A DNA stretch of 64,000 nt from Capitella teleta. Its lineage: Eukaryota > Annelida > Polychaeta > Capitellidae. This document shows, piece after piece, positions 56,365 to 64,000 of the stretch. The stretch spans positions 4,672 through 68,671 of the forward strand of contig KB308560.1 in assembly GCA_000328365.1 (NCBI GenBank). Direction: 5' to 3'. The number at the start of each line of letters is the position of its first letter. Positions within the stretch are counted from its first letter, which is position 1. A program made the translations under genes and the position numbers. The notes beneath the pieces are model-generated. The model did not search any database and was not told the origin of the DNA. It saw nothing but the letters and a program-made list of their open reading frames with translations.

Positions 56365-56598
56365 TCAGGGAGGGTTTCCGGTGGCGGAGGCCGCCTGTTC
56401 CTGCAGGGAAGTCAGGGCTAACTCCGTCCACTTCTGATCCTGTTCGCGCAACGTTTCGCTGCTGTTTCCGTTGTCGGGTTCTGGTTCCGGGAGCTCCATC
56501 TGGGGCACGGGAATGTCCTCATCGGGCAACTGATCCTTCTGCCAGTCACGGTCACGCAGCATCAACAGGCGACCATCACGAAGCACCTCACTGTCCAT
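56365..56598 (-). CDS. ANAPC13: Anaphase-promoting complex subunit 13
   Basis: A 77-residue protein, the family's usual size (human 74). It begins MDSEVLRDGRLLMLRDRDW and continues with LPDEDIPVPQMELPEPE.DNG and REQDQKWTELAL, matching human ANAPC13 along its whole length. The subunit (Swm1/Apc13) stabilises the TPR-lobe subunits of the APC/C ubiquitin ligase in mitosis. I chose ATG 56598 because homology starts there; upstream in-frame residues come from a 5' UTR exon start (acceptor gattgacag at about 56610). At least one 5' non-coding exon therefore lies further right. EXOC7 follows 405 bp downstream on the same strand. Confidence 0.95.
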   Translation of the reverse strand: MDSEVLRDGRLLMLRDRDWQKDQLPDEDIPVPQMELPEPEPDNGNSSETLREQDQKWTELALTSLQEQAASATGNPP

Positions 56599-56619
56599 GG
56601 TCACAAAGCTGTCAATCAA

Positions 56620-58926
56620 AGAGGTTTTAATTATTTGTTTGTATCGTCTGTATATAGCACCGAGGCAGTGAATATTTCCACACTGGTTATGGAGATTTCA
56701 AATACAAAAAAAAAAAAAAAAAAGTCTTTAGCACTCAGTTTTTATGGTGAGGCTATTATACCTCAACGTTAGACTTCGTGAGTCCAAAATCGCAGATTTA
56801 ATGAGCGAAATCAGAAGAGAGAAAAAAGCCACAAAGCTAAGGCTGTTCGTATTTTTTACTTTTCATTCCTAATTATTCATAGCACTTCCGGTGCTCTCTA
56901 GACTTGATATGTCTTTTATTATTCATGGATTCAAACTCATCGTTTGATCAGCACAGGAGAAATAATATGGCTGAAAATACACAACAGCTGTGTGTTGAAT
57001 TCCATCTGCATCCATTACATTCATGCAGCTTCCATAAATAACTTTTGGAATAAAATTGAAATTTCTTCGTGATTTATAGATGACTGACATATTTAAGAGA
57101 TGAACGATAAAACGTTTGTCAGGCACTGTAAGGTAGTTATAATGAGTAAAAACTGTTCAATTGATCTGCTAAATGATAAACTGCATTCAAATACAATTAC
57201 CTGAAGACAGCGATCATATTGCACGTTTCAAGCTGTTGATCTCTATGGTTATATGGCTTTCCAATGACAGGAAGTAAATATTATGTAATCTTTGACATCC
57301 TTAGATAATAGTTGAAGGTCATCCATGTTGAAAATTAAATGGGAATTGCTATTCAGTAAACAACAAAAAAAGTACCCCTCAAATTCTCTCATGTAAGTAT
57401 GTAACCGACCATATCTCATACCCCTCACGCCGAAACCCGCACTAAGTCGCTGAGCAAATTCCTGAGAAACAAGCCTTTAGAGGTCAGGTGGGTTCAAAAT
57501 GTTGATTTTCATGTTTTGATGGTGAAATAAAGACGGATATCTCCTCTTTCCTCACATACACGAATCACGTCAATCTGTGACCAAGAATTTCTTATATTTT
57601 GTGTATAATTAAGCCTATTGTATTACCGTTCAGTCATTTTGAATCTTTGTCAACCTTTTAATGCGAATTTCTCATCTTCGATTACGAGTGGGGCTGTCCC
57701 GTAATTAAGCAGAATGTAACTTTGAACTACTGCTCCGATTTAGATCATTCTTGCATCAAACTGAAAGGATTTGTATCAGCTAAATTGGGAGGCATCAAAA
57801 TATAAAAATGTGACCATGCAACTTAGTGCGGGTTTTCGCGCGAGGGATCACATTCAGTGATATGCGACGCCAGCCTGATTCCACGAAAGATGTGAAATTT
57901 CAATCCGAGCGTCAATACCATAAGGCGGATCCATGGATGATCGGGATCAGCCATAGCATAGGGCTAGTTAGGCCTATCAAATGCAATATTCGGCATATGG
58001 TCTGTCATACAATTTGAATATACAATGATCTAATTACCAATAATTTGTCCAATATAGTCTTGGAACGAGACTAACTCAAAGTATGTGACAGGGCTAGTCT
58101 TACAAGATAATCTTTACAAATACTCGTATTTCAAATAGTACTATTCTTCATACATTCAATTCCAAGGAGTGTATCAGGATGGGAAAAACATGTTACAACA
58201 AATTTAACTTCAGAATTTTATTTTTCATCAGAAATTTCTGAGATATAACGTTGGATTGAAAATCATTCGCAGTCGCTTAAATATGTTGACCGAGATACTA
58301 GAAGGAAATTTGTTAAAGAATATAGCCTCATCAGCTGATCAGATTGAGCCAACCTGTAATAGACATCTGCTATAGTTCACTCTGGATTGGTATTGATGCC
58401 TTGCATCACTTTGCAAACATCTAGACTTCACAAATCTATACAGCAGCATCAGTGGTGGCTAGGTTCACAATTAAGGCAGCCAGAACATCCCTTCCATATG
58501 ACTAAAAACAAAATCAAGGAAATCCCACAACTTGGGTGGGAACTGACAATCGATTGATGTACACATAAGAAGAAATGACTTAAAATATTCCCTCTTTTTC
58601 TGTTATAATCAAAGTTGGCCCTCATTAATCTGAGTTTTATTAATCCGACTCCCTCAATGATCCAACTCAATGCTCAGGGATGGAGCTATCGCAATGCTAA
58701 TTGGACTTAATTATCCAATTCCCAAAATCCCTGACTCTGACTTTAATTTTTTGATTACCGAAATAAAGTTTCCCTTAATAATCCCCCATGTCGGCATTAT
58801 CCTATGTTATTCAAACTATAGAAATCAAGATCTTCAAAGGTTATTGTCCAGAAGAAAATATTTGTCTGTGTTTTGTTTAAAGCAAGGATATTAAAGACAA
58901 AGACCTGCTTCGATAAAAGTGCTAGC
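56620..58926. other. Gene-free stretch upstream of ANAPC13
   Basis: It probably contains the 5' non-coding exon and promoter of ANAPC13, which I cannot place. An A-run lies at 56705-56722. No domain-bearing ORF was seen. Confidence 0.4.
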
Positions 58927-59160
58927 TAGAGATGGGCTCAACAGTTGCTCGCAATATTGCCCGAAAAATATTGAGCAATATCGATATCGGTAGCAATAGT
59001 AACTGACTAAGCCAACTAACAGTGAACCTCGGCCTTTGCGAGAATAGCTGACCGGAAAACTGGAAGATGATCCTTGTGAAATGTAGGTATTTGGTCAACC
59101 GTCAACACCTCCGTCACTCCGAGTAGTCCGAGATATGCATTAAATGCTTGTAGCGCAATT
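58927..59160. mobile_element. hAT-like fragment, relative of the Smurf-intron element
   Basis: It starts TAGAGATGGGCTCAA and shares gatatcgg words and a diverged ggtcaacagtcagca..ctccgag..cttgtagc block with 37281-37700 in inverted orientation. The far end is not clear. Confidence 0.55.
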
Positions 59161-59419
59161 TGTGATTAATGTGTAACCCAATTTTTGAATGTGTTAGATT
59201 TATTTTGATAAAAACCCAAATAATCTGCCAGACGGAATGCAAATCATCATCATCCACAGTGCAGGGACTCCTCTTCTACTTTCCCAGATGTATTGACAAT
59301 ATGAAGCTGATCAGCCAGACTCTGCTTCGGCTCCATAGGATGTTGCTCAGACTAAGATCGTTTGAGACTGAAGTCAAATATGTCGGTGCAAACAACATAC
59401 TTATTAGTGTTTTTTCATG

Positions 59420-59850
59420 ACTCATCCCCGTATATTCCAGAAATTTTGCATTGCAGAGTGCCTGATATTAGACAAGATCCATGCTTTAAGAGAGAGAGGT
59501 CTTTGGCCTGCCTATTCTGCACAAAACTAGATATCCAGCATAGCATCTCTAGCGTGCACTACCACCAGAGCAATGGGAGAGTGAAGTGAGCCATTCGGAC
59601 AGTCAGGCAGATGCTCAGGAAGACTGCCAGGGATGACATCAAAATGGCTCAAGTAATAGTTGCATATCATGATATTCCTGATGACGATCAGCTACCAAGT
59701 CTAGCACACTAATTGTTCGTTAATCGTAGAATAAACACACAGCTAGAAGCTATCCTGCCCCAGTTTCTAAACTTTGAGGAAGAAAAAGTAAAACTATAGC
59801 AGAACACAGGTCAGCTTATTTCCAGCCCTCAACAAAATCCCCAGTACAAC
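59420..59850 (+). mobile_element. Ty3/Gypsy LTR retrotransposon fossil (integrase region)
   Basis: Plus-strand frames contain the integrase end of a Gypsy-type pol (ISSVHYHQSNGRVK is the clearest piece). It is a partial, old copy with several breaks; no LTRs are visible. The bases between 59850 and 60350 may belong to the same element or to another decayed repeat. Confidence 0.6.
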
Positions 59851-60356
59851 AAGAAGCATTCAATTTGGTTTACCGATGACACCTCGAAAGAGTGATGTGG
59901 CTGATGCCCTGGAACGATTCTCCTAAAAGACCAACATCCAGATTCTCATTGGATAACTTCTCAAAAGAACAATGCAGCCTTTCCGCACAACATTTCCTTA
60001 TCAATATGAGGAAGCCCTGCAATCCAGACCAAGATACTCACTATGTAGTGCCCACCACAACACTTCCATCTCTTCCCCCTGAACCTGTTGACTAACATGA
60101 CAATGATTGCTTATCTTCTGTGTAAGATATCGATGCATAGGAGAGGCCTGTTACATGTCCATCTTCCATGCTGAGGACTACTACCAGCACCAAGGATGGT
60201 TACCAACTCGATGTGGTCTTCAGACTCATCTCCCAGAAAACTTTATCTTGTCTCTACCGGTATTTTGGATTGAGTATGTCATTTCTAATATCATTAACTT
60301 TATTTTATTAGGCAGATAGCATCACCAAAAGCTGTTTTCAAGCCATGGCCAAAACA

Positions 60357-60562
60357 ATTTCATTTCATTTCATTTCATTTATTACATTTAAAACGCATTT
60401 TCAGCAATATCAAAGAACATTCAAATGCGCTGTACAAACAGAGGTAAAAAGGAAAATCATTAAATACTAGAAAATGCAATGTTAAAATAGTAAGTCTTAA
60501 GTTGGGCTTTAAAGGCATCAAGCGATTGCTGGTTCTGTAGGTTGGAAGGTAATCAGAGGGTA
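60357..60562 (-). mobile_element. LINE 3' end, inverted copy of 38262-38485
   Basis: It begins on the plus strand with (atttc)n and reads tacatttaaaacgcattttc, then cttaagttgggctttaaagg. It is the reverse complement of the other copy with only a few differences over about 200 bp. Confidence 0.8.
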
Positions 60563-60736
60563 AAGTAAAAGAAGTGCTATTATGTAATGACCAGGGTTTG
60601 AACTAATAGAAAAATATGGATTCATACGTGACCCTCATATGGTGCCAAATACATCAAACCACCAATTTCGACCATTGAAATTTTACTCTTTCAGTAAATG
60701 TAGATTGAACGCATTACATAAAAATTGAAAATTGAA

Positions 60737-60800
60737 AAAAAAAAAAAAAAAAAAAAAACCAAAAAAAAAAACCAAAAAAAAAAAAAAAAAAAAAAAAACC
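60737..60800 (+). repeat. A-rich simple tract
   Basis: Almost pure A with three cc interruptions; possibly the decayed poly(A) tail of a retroelement. Confidence 0.8.
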
Positions 60801-60924
60801 AGATGAGACCAAAATATACATAATTTATAAGCCTGTTAATAAACCAGCCTCAGTCATTATCTGGAAACCATTCTGTATTTGACAAGTATATTTGGAATAA
60901 CATCTTTTTTTTTTCGAAGTCTGT

Positions 60925-61125
60925 TGAAATTATGAAAAAAATCTCGGATATATATAATAGAACAACAATACTTGCCCTTTATAATACTTTTGTATTTCCC
61001 TACATTAACTATTGCAGTATCACATCTGGAAATACAGCTAACGTGCATTTAAATCGCATCCTTCTCCATCAAAAGAGGGCGATACATAGTATCTGTAATC
61101 TATCTATAGTAATCTAGTTATCTCG
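60925..61125 (+). mobile_element. LINE reverse-transcriptase thumb fragment
   Basis: The plus frame encodes ILALYNTFVFPYINYCS and LHQKRAIHSICN, the L.lYnsfi.PyinYc..W / lQkraiRiI segment common to CR1/L2-like LINEs. Short and isolated. Confidence 0.65.
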
Positions 61126-61643
61126 AACATACCAGCTTCTCATTCTCACAATACCAAATTTTGAAAGTTCACGATTTTAACATATATGCCAGAGTATTAT
61201 GATTTGAAGGAAAACATAAGTATTTATACCAGTCTTCTGGCCTTTGCACATGAGCTGATTGCTTCCCATGTTTTTCTTTGTTTACTCAATTTGGTTCATT
61301 TCACATTTCCATGTGCTTCTATCACCTTTTGTTGATCTGTCTTTTTTGTGTCATTTGTGTCATTTGTGTCATTAATTCTTTGTGTTTTTATCAATGTCAA
61401 TTAGTTATTGGCATTCTGCAATAAATCTTTTTTTTTTTCATTGTTTATTTAATTAATCATGATAACTTTACTGAAAAGATATAATGATAAATTTCGTGTA
61501 ATTCGCATTGATTTGTCAATCAATCAATGGCTTATTAACAGCTTTTATTACACAAATAATTGATTCAATGATGGAAGCTATGTCTTAGTCCCCGTATCGC
61601 AAAAATAGAGTGCTGCAAAAGAGAAAATTTTCACTTGTGTTAG
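61126..61643. other. Gene-free stretch
   Basis: AT-rich, with a short tcatttgtgtcatttgtg repetition near 61350-61370; no gene seen. Confidence 0.45.
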
Positions 61644-61985
61644 CAGCACCGAGCATCTCAGTCGGTTTGATCGGCTGACTGCAATCTCATGCTCAGCGTG
61701 GAGGTCGGGGTCCTGGGACCGAGACCTGATTTGGCCATGGGCATTACGATTTTGAATCATAATAGTTAGTCATTATAATTAAATATTTTTGGTTGTAACA
61801 ATACGGTACGACAGTGCAATTCGATTAAATTCCCAAGAACTATCATAATTACCTATGAAGGCAATTGCATGAATGCAGAGAAGGGCCATAGAGCTACTAT
61901 CAAGAAACCCAGTCTTAGGCTTCTGTTTTGGGGCCCTAACCACCCGAATGGGTTGGATTGAGCTGTACAACCCAATCATATCTCA
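61644..61985 (+). mobile_element. Diverged tRNA-derived SINE copy
   Basis: Same order as the copy at 13431: a degraded tRNA-like head (agcaccgagcatctcagtcgg, gaccgagacctg), a ggccatgggcattacgatt junction, and a body ending gggttggattgagctgtac. It is clearly older than the 13431 copy. Confidence 0.65.
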
Positions 61986-62181
61986 TGTTTCATTGCTATT
62001 TATGCGCGTGTAATTGATAACAGAGGGTGGAGCTATTTTATGTTCTAAATGCGACTGCAGGTCATTCTGTAAGTGCACGTGCACTCTTCCCCACGAAGGC
62101 TGTCAATTGTATTTTGTGTGCCCGTCCCACCTTCCGTTCTTTTCTTTGGCTGCAACCTATGTGCATAGATAGCGGGCGATA

Positions 62182-63579
62182 ATGTTGCTGAAGGAATATC
62201 GGATCTGCATGCCTCTGACTGTCGATGAGGTAGAGTGCCCTTCATCTCACATCATCACCCGTTCAAGGACTGAAGGAGTGTGACGCATGAAATGCATTAT
62301 GATAATTTTGTTGCACTGATATAATCAGTCATAATGTTCTTCGTGTTTTCGCAGTACCGCATCGGTCAGCTGTACATGATAACCAAGCACAGTCATGAGC
62401 AGAGTAGTCAAGGGGAAGGCGTGGAGGTGGTCAAGAACGAACCGATTGACCACCCGGAGCATGGCAAGGGTCAGCTGACGGAGAAGCGCATCTACCTATC
62501 AAGGTGTGTGTCACTGCGTTAATTAATCAATTTATAATCCGTTCTATTGCAGTCGTCTTCCAAGCTGGGTTGCTTCATTTGTGCCCAACATCTTCTACAT
62601 CACCGAGAGGGCTGAGAATTATTACCCATACACCATCACAGGTTATTCATTCATCTCTTTTTATCTTTTTCACTGACTCATTTCTTTTCCATTTCTTTCC
62701 ATTTCACATTTCACAGAATACACCGTAAGTGCTCATGGCTCAATTGTGTTCAGTTCACACGTCATTTTTTATTTTCAGTGTTCTTTTGTGCCAAGGTTCT
62801 CCATACACATCGAAACGCGTTACAAGAATGACAATGGCTGCACTGAAAATGTGAGTTTGCTTTGGTAATAAGTGGCATAGAAACTTGAGATTTCTTCGCA
62901 GTGCATGAAACTGGATGAAGAGGAACTCAGTACGCGTGAGGTTGATTTCGTTGACATCGCGCACGATGAATTTCCTGAAAAACATTACAAAGAGGAAGAG
63001 GTGCGTTCTGCATCTCTCGATTTCTGTCGTCTTTTATCTTTTGTTCGCTTTTGTTTGCAGGATGTTCTTAAGTTCAAATCTAAAAAAACTCAGCGAGGAC
63101 CTCTGCTTGAGAAAGACTGGAAGGTTTGCTTTAGTATGAAGTCTGGGTTTTTTTCTATAGTTTTATTTTGTCTTTCTCTCAGGAAAAAACAGATCCGATC
63201 ATGTGCTCCTATAAAGTAGTGCGTGTTAAATTTGAAGTTTGGGGTTTACAGACGCGAGTTGAAGCATTTTCTCATCGGGTTCGTCAGTAGCACTTGCTAT
63301 TTTACAGAAATCATGCGTGCTATTTTCTTTCAGGCAATTCGCGATGTCCTCCTTGTTGGGCACCGGCAAGCGTTTGCATGGATAGACGAGTGGTTTGGAA
63401 TGAACATGGACGACATTCGTATGTACGAGAAGGAAATGCACGAAGTGACCAATAAGAAAGTTGGAGCGGCAGAATTACAGGCGTCCGGAGCAGAATCCCC
63501 GAGCACCCCAAACAACACGCCCACCGATTCTAGTCTGGAGAAACAGATGCAGAAAGTCTCCGTCTCTGAAGAGAGTTGA
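62182..63579 (+). CDS. PITPNC1: Cytoplasmic phosphatidylinositol transfer protein 1 (RdgB-beta type)
   Basis: Nine exons join in phase to 289 residues: 62182-62229, 62355-62503, 62553-62641, 62717-62724, 62779-62850, 62902-63000, 63061-63123, 63183-63278, 63334-63579. It starts MLLKEYRICMPLTVDEYRIG, as in PITPNC1. Family blocks are GQLYMITKHSHEQ, GEGVEVVKNEP, ENYYPYTITEYTCSFVPRFS, VKFEVWGLQTRVE and the class II GHRQAFAWIDEWF. The single PITP domain fills about 1-255, followed by a Ser/Thr/Pro-rich tail (SPSTPNNTPTDSS) like the 14-3-3-binding tail of the mammalian protein. Class IIB PITPs move PI and phosphatidic acid between membranes. Exon 4 is only 8 nt. A ttttttgcag acceptor at 63952 may start an alternative last exon. 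Confidence 0.95.
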
Positions 63580-64000
63580 GGAAGGAGACGCGTTTGTGTA
63601 ACATCAGGGTCACAATGATATCGCTCGGCTTTGTCGTTTCTATAATCGGTTGTTCTTTTGTTGATCTTGGTTCTGATGAAGCAATTAGTTCTCATTGTTT
63701 AAAACATCAGAATTTCTGCAGTTTTTGTTTTGTGAATGTTTATCTTAGCAGAATATGCTGTGCAATTATGGGATATTTCCTGTTCATACTCGCGTCGTTC
63801 GTGCTGATCAATCTCTAATTTCAGGAATATTTTGTTTGAACTTTTATAATAATCCTTCTCTTTGATATAGTATAGTGGTAATCTGCTCTCATTCTCTTCT
63901 CTCCTCTTTCTTTTCTTTTCTGTTTTTTTTCTTTTTTTTTCTTTTTTTGCAGCAATTTTACGTTTCGTCGAACAACAAACAGCAAAGATATTATTTTAAT
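63580..64000 (+). other. PITPNC1 3' region
   Basis: 3' UTR or intron of PITPNC1. No AATAAA is seen before the window ends. A long pyrimidine tract (about 63890-63950) followed by gcag could be a splice acceptor for an isoform with a different tail. Confidence 0.45.

Noticed and set aside
63330-63695. Minus ORF of 121 codons over the last PITPNC1 exon
   Set aside because: Antisense shadow of conserved coding sequence.

Overview
The window is animal nuclear DNA. Its genes have many short exons with GT/AG introns, AATAAA poly(A) signals, metazoan-specific protein families, and several families of LINEs, SINEs and DNA transposons. The base composition is AT-rich outside exons. I see no bacterial operons, Shine-Dalgarno sites or CRISPR. 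The gene set and repeats suit a non-vertebrate animal (deuterostome or lophotrochozoan); I cannot fix the species.

Left part (1-30 kb). The last two coding exons of an unidentified plus-strand gene lie at 1-860. They are followed by about 13 kb of repeat-dominated DNA: a THAP/DDE transposase relic, LINE reverse-transcriptase pieces, a P-element/THAP9-like relic with an 18-bp tandem repeat, a Tigger/pogo element split by a LINE, a Harbinger-like element and a tRNA-derived SINE. A two-exon family 92 glycosyltransferase gene spans 14478-20923, and its 4.9-kb intron holds a 42-bp satellite with a higher-order period of five units. A secreted two-domain VWC protein (24959-25450, minus) and a previously unmarked tandem three-finger (Ly6/uPAR) gene (27572-28812, plus) follow.

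Right part (31-64 kb) is dense in conserved genes, all of which I could assemble exon by exon with consistent reading phase: Smurf (HECT E3 ligase, minus, 16 coding exons, 802 aa), a Polycomb-type CBX (plus, 5 exons, 353 aa), EXOC7/Exo70 (minus, 22 exons, 721 aa), ANAPC13 (minus, one coding exon, 77 aa) and PITPNC1 (plus, 9 exons including an 8-nt microexon, 289 aa). CBX and EXOC7 converge tail to tail. EXOC7 lies just downstream of ANAPC13 on the same strand.

SMURF2, PITPNC1, EXOC7 and the CBX2/4/8 cluster all lie on human 17q23-q25 (from memory), so this 33-kb block looks like a compact form of an old linkage group. Between Smurf and CBX sits a 2.8-kb hAT element with an intact 8-bp target duplication that contains a SINE piece, a LINE piece and a TTAA-flanked element. 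No unknown enzymatic system is evident. The most intriguing unexplained signal is a 10-bp word (CGTTATGATT) found ten times, including just upstream of Smurf and as an inverted pair upstream of EXOC7.
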